A stretch of 43,682 nt of DNA from contig JAPLKT010000146.1 of NCBI GenBank assembly GCA_026387895.1, positions 1-43,682 of the forward strand, read 5' to 3'. Shown here piece by piece: positions 35,184 through 42,603 of this stretch. Under the pieces are notes generated by a model. The model saw only the letters and a program-made list of their open reading frames with translations, was not told the origin of the DNA and did not search any database. The translations under genes were made by a program, and so were the position numbers. Origin of the DNA: Gemmatimonadota bacterium (GTDB lineage: Bacteria > Gemmatimonadota > Gemmatimonadetes > Gemmatimonadales > Gemmatimonadaceae). Position 1 is the stretch's first letter. Each line of letters starts with the position of its first letter.

Positions 35184-35804
35184 TCAGGCTCGAGGGAGAG
35201 CGGGCGATGCTTTGAAGCTAGCGCTTTCTGGGAACGGACTCGGGTCCGCGTGTCGCGCTCCCTTGGCGCGTGCCACAGCGAGCCAACGGTCAAATTCTGA
35301 TTCCACCAAACCGCCAGAGCTCGACTGATCGGCGGCGGCCGTCGTCGCCAAGTGATTGGCGTACTCGTTCTGCGCGTGGCCGTTGTGTCCCTTCACCCAG
35401 CGCCACGACACGGCGTGTCCATCCACCGCGCGGATCGCGCCATGCCAGAGTTCGAGATTCTCAATCGCGCCGGTCTTGCGCTTCCATCCGTTGCGCGCCC
35501 ACCCAAACACCCACTGCGTCATTCCGTCGACGATATACCGCGAGTCCGTGGTGAAGACAACCTGGAACCGCGCGCCGCGCGCACCGATTGCCGCGAGTGT
35601 CTCCGATACCGAGCGCAGCGCCATCCGGTTGTTGGTCGTTCCGGGCTCGCTGAGCCAAATGTCACGACGCACCATGACGCCGGCCGTCGTTCGGTACTCC
35701 ACCAGCGCACCGGCGCCGCCAGGATTATCTCCTTCGCGACCATTGCCGAGACAGGATTCGTCCGCGTAGATCGCAACAAGCTCGCGGGACGTCACGTCGC
35801 TCAC
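35184..35804 (-). CDS. RNase HI-like protein lacking two catalytic carboxylates
   Basis: 206 residues. The fold matches RNase HI strongly: IYADESCLGN (Asp15), TTNNRMALR, FTTDSRYIVDGMTQWVFGWARNGWK, WRWVKGHNGHAQNEYANHLA. Two of the four E. coli catalytic acids are replaced: E48 is Ala62 (NNRMALR instead of NNRMELM) and D134 is Asn150 (NEYANHLA instead of NERCDELA). D10 (Asp15) and D70 (Asp87) are kept. The canonical DGS is DES. The GTG 35804 start overlaps the next gene's stop (GTGA). Activity on RNA/DNA hybrids is doubtful; it may bind them. A C-terminal extension of about 45 residues is unusual. Whether another RNase H exists elsewhere is unknown. Confidence 0.85.
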   Translation of the reverse strand: MSDVTSRELVAIYADESCLGNGREGDNPGGAGALVEYRTTAGVMVRRDIWLSEPGTTNNRMALRSVSETLAAIGARGARFQVVFTTDSRYIVDGMTQWVFGWARNGWKRKTGAIENLELWHGAIRAVDGHAVSWRWVKGHNGHAQNEYANHLATTAAADQSSSGGLVESEFDRWLAVARAKGARHADPSPFPESASFKASPALPRA

Positions 35805-36019
35805 TTCAGGACCTCGATCGTGTCGGCTTCGTCCACCCAGAGCGTGAGCGGTTGTCCCGTGGTCGGATGCCGCGCTTCGATCGCCTCGCGGCGCCCGCGC
35901 AGCACAAGCCGGTCCGGTACAACCATGTATTCTGTGCCGCGGCGGTACACCGCAATCCGCTTGCCGTCGCGAATCGCGTTCTCCAGCGCGTCGTACTGGG
36001 CGACCGTGAGTTGCGCCAT
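35801..36019 (-). CDS. 72-aa hypothetical protein in the M20-RNase H operon
   Basis: From ATG 36019, which overlaps the M20 stop by 1 nt (TGATG); the longer in-frame start at 36040 lies inside the M20 gene. Small beta-rich protein with AQYDALENAIRDGKRIAVYRRGTEYMVVPDRL and QPLTLWVDEADTIEVLK. It resembles small conserved proteins of unknown function that carry a compact beta-barrel. Codon use is like the neighbours and both ends are coupled, so I accept it as a gene. Function unknown. Confidence 0.65.
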   Translation of the reverse strand: MAQLTVAQYDALENAIRDGKRIAVYRRGTEYMVVPDRLVLRGRREAIEARHPTTGQPLTLWVDEADTIEVLK

Positions 36020-37200
36020 CAGCGCGCCACCCCACACCACTCAAGCGCGAGGCGCGTGAGCACGCGCGTCGCAATCGTAATCTCCTCGACCTCCACATAC
36101 TCCTCGGCGGCGTGCGCCAACGCGATGTCGCCCGGGCCAAAACAGATCGCGGGGATCCCAGCGGCGGAGAGCAACGCGGCATCCGTCCAGCAGGCGAGCC
36201 CCTCAATAGGCGTCGGGCGTTGCTCTGCCACCAACGCCGCATCCAGCGCACGCACAATCGGGTGCTCAACCGAAATGTCGTTTGGCCCCTGCGAGAAGCC
36301 GATCGCGATCTCCGTGCGCAGTTCCGGTCGCGCCGCCCGCACACGATCGCATGCGCCCTGCAACTCCGCGGCAAACGACTCCGCCGATTCTCCTGGCAGC
36401 GTGCGGCGCTCGTATCCGACGACACATTTGTCGGAGTACGTCGAGAGACCCAGCCCACCGCTGACTTTCGCCGCGTGCACCGATGGGCGCCCGAGGAGCG
36501 GATGGGTGCGCGTTGTCAGCACCGTTTGCTGATGCTGCTCCACCTCGGCCATCACGAGCGCCGCCAGCGTGTTGGCGTCTACCCCGATGTCGTAGCGACT
36601 CCCGTGGGCTGCGCGCCCGTGCACGGTGAGGTCCGCCCACGCAAAGCCGCGGTGTGCGGGGACGATGGCCAAGCGCGTCGGCTCAGTGACGATCGCGGCA
36701 TCCGCGCGGATTCCGGCGTCGATGATCGCGCGCGTGCCAATGCTCCCGTATTCCTCGTCGGCCACCGCGGTGATGATGATCTCGCCGGTGAGTCCCGCGT
36801 CGAGCGCGTGCACAGCGGCCGCGCACATGGCAGCGACTCCCGCTTTCATATCAGTCGCGCCGCGCCCGTACAGTCGGCCATCGCGAATAGCGGGATCCCA
36901 CGGCGCGTGAATCATTCCCTCGACGCCGACGGTATCGAGGTGGCCGTTGAAGAGCAGGGACCGGTTGGTCGCCGAGTGGGTGGAGGGGTTTTTGGCCCGG
37001 GCGACCACGTTCGGTCGTCCTGGGGCCGCGTCCATCACGGTGACCGCGAGCCCCCAGCTCGTGAGGATCTCAGCCAGTCGGAGCGCGACCGCGTGTTCTC
37101 CCGGCGCATCGACCACCAGGGCTGGATTGCGCGAATCCACGGCGACCAGCGCCCGCGTGAGTGCGAGCGCGTCGCCGCGCGGAACAGAAACGGGAGTCAT
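36019..37200 (-). CDS. M20 family metallo-deacylase (ArgE/DapE-like)
   Basis: 393 residues. Zinc ligands and catalytic residues are in family order: His87 and Asp89 (GHLDTVG), Asp117 (GRGATDMKAG), Glu149/150 (ADEEYGS), and AAHGSRYDIG in the dimerisation lid. It fits acetylornithine deacetylase or succinyl-diaminopimelate desuccinylase in length and motifs but no residue decides the substrate. It is the first of four coupled or closely spaced minus-strand genes (M20, 72-aa protein, RNase HI-like, zinc ribbon). Confidence 0.85.
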   Translation of the reverse strand: MTPVSVPRGDALALTRALVAVDSRNPALVVDAPGEHAVALRLAEILTSWGLAVTVMDAAPGRPNVVARAKNPSTHSATNRSLLFNGHLDTVGVEGMIHAPWDPAIRDGRLYGRGATDMKAGVAAMCAAAVHALDAGLTGEIIITAVADEEYGSIGTRAIIDAGIRADAAIVTEPTRLAIVPAHRGFAWADLTVHGRAAHGSRYDIGVDANTLAALVMAEVEQHQQTVLTTRTHPLLGRPSVHAAKVSGGLGLSTYSDKCVVGYERRTLPGESAESFAAELQGACDRVRAARPELRTEIAIGFSQGPNDISVEHPIVRALDAALVAEQRPTPIEGLACWTDAALLSAAGIPAICFGPGDIALAHAAEEYVEVEEITIATRVLTRLALEWCGVAR

Positions 37201-37222
37201 GTGATGTGCCGGGACAAGAAGC

Positions 37223-37249
37223 CCGGCGCCCTTACTTCTTGGGCGCCGG
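37223..37249 (-). terminator. Hairpin overlapping the stop codon of the phasin-like gene
   Basis: A perfect 9-bp stem (37223-37231 with 37241-37249) with the TAA stop inside its 9-nt loop, followed on the minus strand by GCTTCTTGTC. It may end transcription before the M20 gene or protect the 3' end; the weak T-run makes it a soft call. Confidence 0.45.
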
Positions 37250-37816
37250 TTTCTTCTTTGCGGCCGGTTTGGCCTTTGGCTTTGCGGCCGGCTTGGCCTT
37301 TGGCTTTGCGGCCGGCTTGGCCTTTGGCTTTGCGGCCGGCTTGGCCTTTGGCTTTGCGGCCGGCTTCGCCTTTGGCTTCGCGGCCGGTTTCGCAGCAGGT
37401 TTCGCAGCGGGCTTGGCGGCCGACTTTACGACTGCCTTGACCTCAGCGCGAGCCGGCGGCTTCATCCCCTTATGTTTCTTGGACCACGCTTCTTCTGCCT
37501 GACGAATCAGCCGGTCGGCCTCGCCCTGCGTCATCTGGCCGCGACGCACCATGAACTGCACCAAGTCACGGGCGCTCTCGACGGCGAACGTCGTAAGCCC
37601 CGCGGCGGCGTTGATCGTGTCTTTCACGGCGGCCGACATCTTGCTTCCGGCCTCCATGCTGATTTCATGCGCCTTGGCAGCCATCTCGGCTACCGTATCA
37701 CGTACATCGGCGCCTCGATGTCCCGGGTGACGACGTACGGGAACAGCGGGCGTTCCCGCCGCTGCAGGCATCTCGGCCGCGGCGCCCGTGGCGGCCGCAG
37801 GGGTTTTATCAGGCAT
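37232..37816 (-). CDS. Phasin-like protein with histone H1-like Lys/Ala/Pro tail (PhaF-like architecture)
   Basis: 194 residues from ATG 37816. Residues ~38-115 form an amphipathic helical block (DTVAEMAAKAHEISMEAGSK and LVQFMVRRGQMTQGEADRLI) resembling the phasin/PHA-synthesis-regulator family. Residues ~120-194 are a strongly basic KPAAKPKA tail encoded by a 24-bp repeat. PhaF of pseudomonads has the same layout: a granule-binding helix region plus an AAKP DNA-binding tail. A role in coating PHA granules and tethering them to DNA, or as a nucleoid protein, is inferred. No PHA synthase is in the window. The tail is made of repeats, so its length may vary among strains. Confidence 0.7.
   Translation of the reverse strand: MPDKTPAAATGAAAEMPAAAGTPAVPVRRHPGHRGADVRDTVAEMAAKAHEISMEAGSKMSAAVKDTINAAAGLTTFAVESARDLVQFMVRRGQMTQGEADRLIRQAEEAWSKKHKGMKPPARAEVKAVVKSAAKPAAKPAAKPAAKPKAKPAAKPKAKPAAKPKAKPAAKPKAKPAAKPKAKPAAKKKPAPKK
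37260..37391. repeat. 24-bp tandem repeat (about 5.5 copies) encoding the KPAAKPKA tail
   Basis: Units start at 37260, 37284, 37308, 37332 and 37356, nearly identical (GCGGCCGGCTTGGCCTTTGG plus four more bases); a sixth partial unit degenerates. In frame, so gains or losses keep the reading frame. Not a CRISPR (no spacers). Confidence 0.92.
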
Positions 37817-37934
37817 TCTGTTTTGTGCTCCGCGATAGAGCGGGTGTCGATCGTGACGTGACACCGAGGCTCGCGCGGATCGACCTTGAGGGTCGGTGGA
37901 CGAAAATCACGAGAATCCGCGCGAAGTGACTCCG

Positions 37935-38100
37935 CCAAGTATATGAATTTTCGACATCTACGCAAGTGACAGGCAGGTAATGAGATGCGAGCCTAAATTG
38001 GCTGTTTTCAGTGATATTTTGTACTAAATAGGGTGTTTTACGGCTTCAAATAATGCCATAATAAAGCCATAAATACGACACAATCAAATCACTATATCAT
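37935..38100. promoter_or_regulatory. AT-rich leader/promoter of the CoA-transferase gene
   Basis: By count, 37981-38100 has 40 G/C of 120 bases (33%), far below the surrounding genes. GCCATAA occurs twice (about 38055 and 38066), and GTGTTTTACGG plus CATAATAAA are promoter-like, but I cannot assign -35/-10 with confidence. It may be a promoter bound by a nucleoid protein, an upstream-activated promoter, or the scar of an insertion. The remaining bases between 37817 and 37935 show nothing special. Confidence 0.5.
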
Positions 38101-39216
38101 ATGCTTCCTCTCAAAGGAATACGCATTCTGGACCTCACCCGGGTGCTCGCGGGGCCACACTGCACCGTAACTCTCGGAGATTTGGGTGCCGATGTCATCA
38201 AAATCGAACGCCCAGGCACCGGCGATGACTCGCGCGGATGGGGCCCACCGTTCGACGAACGTGGCGAAAGTGCCTACTATCTCTCCAGCAACCGCAACAA
38301 GCTGAGCTGCACCGCCGACTTGGCAGACGCCACCGATCGCACCCTGCTCAACACCTTGATTGCCGGCGCCGACGCGGTCGTCGACAACTTCCTCCCGGGA
38401 ACCCTCGAACGGCGCGGTATCGACCCACGGCAGCTGCTTGAGGCCCATCCGACGCTCGTCTGGTGCACAATCACCGGATTCGGGCTCGACTCCACTCGCG
38501 CAGGCTACGATTTCGTCGTCCAAGCCGAATCGGGGTGGATGAGCATCAACGGCGACCCCGCTGGCGCCCCAATGCGTGCCGGCGTTGCATTCGTCGACGT
38601 CATTACCGGCAAGGACGCCGCGATCCAGCTGCTCGCCGCCCTCATCGGCACCCGCGCGCAGCTCACCTCTGGTGCCTCCGTCCCCGCCGCCGACCGCCGA
38701 GTCAGCGTAGCCCTGCATCACTCGGCCCTCGGCGCGTTGGTGAACATCGCCCAAAACACCCTCGTCACGGGCCAGGACGCCTCGCGGTGGGGGAACGCAC
38801 ACGCCAATCTCGTCCCGTACCAGCTCTTCGATGCCGCCGACCGGCCCCTGGTGATTGCGGTTGGCAACGACCCGCAGTTCGCCGCACTCGTCCGCGCGTT
38901 GGAACTCCCCGCACTCGGCGATCCGCGCTACGCGACCAATGCGGGGCGACTCTCGCATCGCGCGGATGTAGTCGACACAATCGCCGCACGCATCGCGACG
39001 GCGAGCGCCGCTACATGGATTGCCGCGCTCAACGCGGCAGGTGTGCCGTGCGGCATTGTGCGTGGCGTGCATGAAGCGCTCGCTGACGTGGCGACCTCGC
39101 CGCGCAGCGGGGTCGCGCCGCAGGCGCCGGGAACGGTGCGCCGCGACCCGCCTCGCCTGGGCGAACATTCCGACCTGGTGCGCGCACACGGATGGGAGGC
39201 ATTCCGTCACGCCTGA
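38101..39216 (+). CDS. CaiB/BaiF family CoA-transferase (family III)
   Basis: 371 residues, typical length. Family III transfers CoA between carboxylic acids. N-terminal LKGIRILDLTRVLAGPHCT and GADVIKIERPGTGDDSRGWGPP are classical; YYLSSNRNK follows; the catalytic Asp is probably Asp166 (FVDVITG). A cytoplasmic enzyme with no signal. Substrate unknown (acids such as carnitine, formyl/oxalyl or bile acid types are known for the family). ATG at 38101 is the first base after the AT-rich leader; a ribosome site is not obvious. Confidence 0.92.
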   Translation: MLPLKGIRILDLTRVLAGPHCTVTLGDLGADVIKIERPGTGDDSRGWGPPFDERGESAYYLSSNRNKLSCTADLADATDRTLLNTLIAGADAVVDNFLPGTLERRGIDPRQLLEAHPTLVWCTITGFGLDSTRAGYDFVVQAESGWMSINGDPAGAPMRAGVAFVDVITGKDAAIQLLAALIGTRAQLTSGASVPAADRRVSVALHHSALGALVNIAQNTLVTGQDASRWGNAHANLVPYQLFDAADRPLVIAVGNDPQFAALVRALELPALGDPRYATNAGRLSHRADVVDTIAARIATASAATWIAALNAAGVPCGIVRGVHEALADVATSPRSGVAPQAPGTVRRDPPRLGEHSDLVRAHGWEAFRHA

Positions 39217-39242
39217 GAGGTGCCCCGATTAGAATTCAGGCA

Positions 39243-40529
39243 ATGATCCGTTCCGTGTTTCGTCGTCTCGCGATCCTCACCCTCGTGCTCGTCGCGGGTG
39301 TTGTGTCGTGCGATAATGGCACCGCGCCGACCGCCGCCGTGCAGGGGGCGAGCGCGCTCAGTCGCTTTTATGCGATCGGTACGGGGCTGACGATGGGTGC
39401 CCAAGGGAGCGGCGTACTGTACGACTCGCAGCTGCAAGGGTGGGCGTCGCTCCTCGCGCACGGAGCCGGTGTGCGATTCGTCGCGCCGCAGTTCGCCACC
39501 CCAGGATGCCCCGCGCCTCGCGTAGCACCGCTTCGCACCGGGCTCCGCCTCGACGGACGCGCCATCACCGTGAGCGATACCGTGTGCGCGGGCGCTCGCG
39601 GCGTTGACACACTGCCGCTCAACAACCTGGCCTTGCTCAACGCCACGGCCTACGACGCGCTGCACACCACCCCAAAGTCAATCACCGGCGCTGGGCTCGC
39701 ATCGTTCCTCGACCGTGCGCGCTACCCGGCGGTGCTCGCCAGCACGCAGTCGCAGGTCACCGCGATGGTTGTGCAACTGCCCACCTTCGTCTCGCTCGAA
39801 CTCGGCTGGGGCGAGGTGCTGCCCGCCATTCTGCGCGGGCGACTCGTCGCTGCCACGAGCTACACGCAGAGCGCCCTCTGGACCTATGTGCCAGCGGCCA
39901 AGTTCGACACCGTCTTCCGCGCGATCGCCGATAGCGTGTCCACCACCGGCGCGCGCGCGGTGGTGCTCAGCGTCCCGATGCCATCGCGCACGGTGGGACT
40001 CCGCAGTGGCGACGAACTCTGGAGCGATCGCGTGGCGCTCGCCGCCGCCGGAATCACGGTGAACGCCGACTGCAGCGGGAGCACGAACCTTATCTACACA
40101 CCGGCGGTTGTGCCGGTGCTCGCCTACAGCGCTGCGGGGACAGGAACATCGCGCCCCTTCTCGTGCACCGATGTGGCAGGGGCCGACGATTTTATTCTGA
40201 CCGCCGCCGACGTGGCGACGCTCGACGCCCAGGCCACAGCCATGAACAGCACGCTGCGGTCAGTGGCGCAGAGCAAAGGGTGGGCGTTCGCCGATATCAG
40301 CGCGCTGTTCGATTCCGCGATGGCGGCGCGTGGCGTGTATCGGTCCGCCGCGGAACTCGGCTGCACCTCTCCCTACGGCCAGTATATCTCGCTCGATGGG
40401 GTGCATCCGAATGTCGTCGGACATCAGATGATCGCGAGTGTGGTCGCTGAGGCGGTGAACGCGAAGTATGGGTTTGCGTTGCCGACGGCAAAGCCCGCCA
40501 GTGTGGCCGCCGCGCAGTTGTGTCCGTGA
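39243..40529 (+). CDS. SGNH-hydrolase-like lipoprotein without nucleophile serine
   Basis: 428 residues. Signal peptide with lipobox at Cys23 (VAGVVSCDN). The layout follows GDSL/SGNH esterases: block I near residue 44 (YAIGTGLTMG), block III LGWGEVLP, and block V SLDGVHPNVVGHQMI. In active relatives block I is GDS or GNS and block III is GxND; here the serine is Gly and the Asn-Asp are Gly-Glu, while the Asp-His of block V are intact. So it looks like a catalytically dead surface protein, perhaps carbohydrate-binding. Many Cys residues could form disulfides. Start ATG 39243; the in-frame codons from 39192 overlap the CoA-transferase gene. Confidence 0.75.
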   Translation: MIRSVFRRLAILTLVLVAGVVSCDNGTAPTAAVQGASALSRFYAIGTGLTMGAQGSGVLYDSQLQGWASLLAHGAGVRFVAPQFATPGCPAPRVAPLRTGLRLDGRAITVSDTVCAGARGVDTLPLNNLALLNATAYDALHTTPKSITGAGLASFLDRARYPAVLASTQSQVTAMVVQLPTFVSLELGWGEVLPAILRGRLVAATSYTQSALWTYVPAAKFDTVFRAIADSVSTTGARAVVLSVPMPSRTVGLRSGDELWSDRVALAAAGITVNADCSGSTNLIYTPAVVPVLAYSAAGTGTSRPFSCTDVAGADDFILTAADVATLDAQATAMNSTLRSVAQSKGWAFADISALFDSAMAARGVYRSAAELGCTSPYGQYISLDGVHPNVVGHQMIASVVAEAVNAKYGFALPTAKPASVAAAQLCP

Positions 40530-40710
40530 TCCGTGTCGCGCACCATGCACCCCCGAAGAAATCCCGTCCCGGCGCAACCGACGGTACGCGTTGTTACCCG
40601 ACGGCCCCGGATTCGTCCTTAGGTTGTAACGAGGCTGTAGCCCTTTGGGGCTGCGGCTCCGGCAAGGTCTGTCGTCGAGGCGCGTGGGAGGTTACACTAG
40701 CGTCGTGACC

Positions 40711-41274
40711 ATGACCGCGGCTGTTCCCTCTACGGAGCTTCCGGAAGACGCCGATCAGGCTATTATCGATCGCGTCCTCGCCGGCGACCAGCAGGCATTT
40801 TCGCTGCTGATTGTTCGTTATAGCGATCCGTTGTACCGGCATGCCGTCGGCATGACGGGGAGTCCGGATGATGCGGCTGACATCCTGCAGAACTCGTTTA
40901 TCAAGGCGTTCCACCACCTCGGTGAGGTGCGCGGCCGCTTCGATGCCTGGGTCTTTCGGATTGTGGCCAATGGGTGCAAGGACTGGCTCAAAAACATCCG
41001 CCGGACCCATCTCAGTTACGAAGAAGACGATCAACCGTCTGGATACGAGTCCCCTGAAGAAGAGCTGGATCGGGGGGAGCTTCGTGGTCACCTCGACCGT
41101 GCGCTGGCGACGTTGCCAGCCTCATTGCGAGAAGCCTTCGTGATGAAGCACGTAGAAGGGCGATCCTACGAGGAGATGGCAGAGCTGCTGAACACGTCAG
41201 TCGGCGCACTCAAAATGCGCGTTCACCGCGCCCGTGAGGCGCTGCAAAAGCTATTGGAGGAGCGAGCACCATGA
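40711..41274 (+). CDS. ECF-type RNA polymerase sigma factor
   Basis: 187 residues from ATG 40711 (GTG 40705 is also possible; a GGAGG lies 13 nt before it, rather far). Region 2 spans about 30-100 (DQQAFSLLIVRYSDPLYRHA, DDAADILQNSFIKAFHHL, RFDAWVFRIVANGCKDWLK). Region 4 spans about 128-180 (LPASLREAFVMKHVEGRSYEEMAELL, GALKMRVHRAREALQKLL), ending in the helix-turn-helix. No region 3. It would direct a regulon in response to a signal sensed by its partner; the next gene overlaps by 4 nt (ATGA), as ECF/anti-sigma pairs often do. Confidence 0.92.
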   Translation: MTAAVPSTELPEDADQAIIDRVLAGDQQAFSLLIVRYSDPLYRHAVGMTGSPDDAADILQNSFIKAFHHLGEVRGRFDAWVFRIVANGCKDWLKNIRRTHLSYEEDDQPSGYESPEEELDRGELRGHLDRALATLPASLREAFVMKHVEGRSYEEMAELLNTSVGALKMRVHRAREALQKLLEERAP

Positions 41275-41564
41275 TGATGGAACACTTGGACCCACGTGAG
41301 TCGGGTCGCGAAGAACTGGCCGCGCCGCGCGCGCAGTCGCAGGATCCCATGATCGACCGTGAAATTCTGCTCGAGTCCGCGACCATGTCGTCTGCGCTGC
41401 ATGCGTGGCTCGACGGTGAGCCGGTCAATGAGCAGGAGCTCAAGGCTGATGGCAAGTCGTTCGAGTTGTGGAGTGACGTGCAGGCCGAGGTGGGCCGCCG
41501 TCGCAGCATGACCACGCCGGCGAGCATGTCGACGCAGATCATGGACGCGATCGCGCGCAGCTGA
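41271..41564 (+). CDS. Candidate short cytosolic anti-sigma factor
   Basis: 97 residues with no membrane segment. SALHAWLDGEPVNEQEL (about 40-56) resembles the first helix of RseA-type anti-sigma domains (LSAWLDGE), followed by FELWSDVQAEVGRRR and a Met-rich C-terminal helix. Classical anti-sigma factors are twice as long and span the membrane. ATGA overlap with the ECF gene and the terminator right behind it (41584-41616) indicate a two-gene operon. That it binds this sigma factor is inference. Confidence 0.6.
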   Translation: MMMEHLDPRESGREELAAPRAQSQDPMIDREILLESATMSSALHAWLDGEPVNEQELKADGKSFELWSDVQAEVGRRRSMTTPASMSTQIMDAIARS

Positions 41565-41583
41565 TTTTTCTTTGTGCGACGAA

Positions 41584-41616
41584 CGGGCCGGCTCCCAAGG
41601 GAAGCCGGCCCGTTGT
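41584..41616 (+). terminator. Intrinsic terminator after the sigma/anti-sigma operon
   Basis: 10-bp stem (41584-41593 with 41603-41612), loop CCCAAGGGA that can add 3 bp, followed by TTGTCGTTCC. Clear rho-independent terminator. Confidence 0.85.
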
Positions 41617-41694
41617 CGTTCCTGGCGCCCCGACATCCGTGACCGAACACTGACACAAAAATTGCGAGACACTGACCGGAGGAGGTGAGCGTTA

Positions 41695-42603
41695 TTGGGT
41701 ACCTCATCCCAAGGTCGTGTGTCCATGCCGTCACAACAACGATTAGCGCCTCTGCGACTCGTGCGCGGCTCAATGGGCCACGCCGGTGCGCTGATGCAGT
41801 GGGCGATGGCCGATGCATTTCGCACCCAAGGCCAACTCGCGCTGAAGCCGGTGAGCGTCGACGCGGCAAGCGCACGATATGAATGCCGAGTGATCAGCGA
41901 CCGGCGCGAACTCCGAAAGGTCTTCCAGCTTCGATACGATGTGTTTCGTGCCGAATACGGATCTCCTCCCTCGATCTTCCGCATCGACGTTGACGGATTC
42001 GACCGCCACTCCATTCATCTGGCGGTGGTCGATCGTACCACAGGCCTGCCCGTTGGTGTCTATCGACTGGTGTCGGAAACGAACCGACTGGGCTTCTACG
42101 CTGCGCGCGAATTTGCGCTCGGGCCGTTCCTTGCGCGACCGGGAGTTCGACTCGAACTGGGGCGTGCCTGCGTGCATCCGGAGCATCGCAACGGTTCCGT
42201 CCTTCGCATGCTCTGGAAGGGGCTCGTCGGCGTGGCACGTTCGCAGGGCGCCGAGCATATGTTTGGCTGTTCGAGCGTCATCTGTCCGCCCGCGTTCGAG
42301 CGTGGTGCTGCGAGCGTGACCCTGCTTGGCGGGTTGCGTCAGGAGCTGGATTCGCTCAACGCGTTGCGCCCTCTCCAGGGTGTGGTCCCGCAGAAGCGCT
42401 ACGAGATGACGCGCGAGATGCGCCATGTCTGGGACATGGCAAAATCAGGGGAATCGCCGGTGGCAGATGGGTCAGCCATTTTGCCACCGCTGCTCCGGTC
42501 GTACATTCGTGCGGGGGCATACGTTATCGCCCCACCCGCCTACGACCGAGAGTTCCGGTGTCTCGACCTGCTGACCGTCTTTCCACTTCCACCTCGCGCG
42601 TGA
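41695..42603 (+). CDS. GNAT-like acyltransferase, OlsB-type (ornithine lipid synthesis)
   Basis: 302 residues from TTG 41695, chosen for the strong GGAGGAGG site about 9 nt upstream; ATG 41725 is an alternative. It belongs to the OlsB/PEP-CTERM-exosortase-type N-acyltransferase group: KVFQLRYDVFRAEYG, GFYAAREFALGPFL, ELGRACVHPEHRNG (acyl-carrier binding), and LLRSYIRAGAYVIAPPAYD near the end. OlsB attaches a 3-hydroxy fatty acid to the alpha-amine of ornithine. The next gene encodes a PlsC-like acyltransferase with a GTGA overlap, giving the olsBA layout. Another amino acid head group cannot be excluded. Confidence 0.83.
   Translation: MGTSSQGRVSMPSQQRLAPLRLVRGSMGHAGALMQWAMADAFRTQGQLALKPVSVDAASARYECRVISDRRELRKVFQLRYDVFRAEYGSPPSIFRIDVDGFDRHSIHLAVVDRTTGLPVGVYRLVSETNRLGFYAAREFALGPFLARPGVRLELGRACVHPEHRNGSVLRMLWKGLVGVARSQGAEHMFGCSSVICPPAFERGAASVTLLGGLRQELDSLNALRPLQGVVPQKRYEMTREMRHVWDMAKSGESPVADGSAILPPLLRSYIRAGAYVIAPPAYDREFRCLDLLTVFPLPPRA

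Noticed and set aside
36112-37440. 442-codon plus-strand ORF with repeats at its end
   Set aside because: Antisense to the M20 gene and to the 24-bp repeat of the phasin-like gene; the repeats (LRPAWPLA) are a by-product of the coding repeat.
38092-39210. 372-codon minus-strand ORF
   Set aside because: Mirror of the CoA-transferase gene, caused by GC-rich third positions; no domain and no ribosome site.
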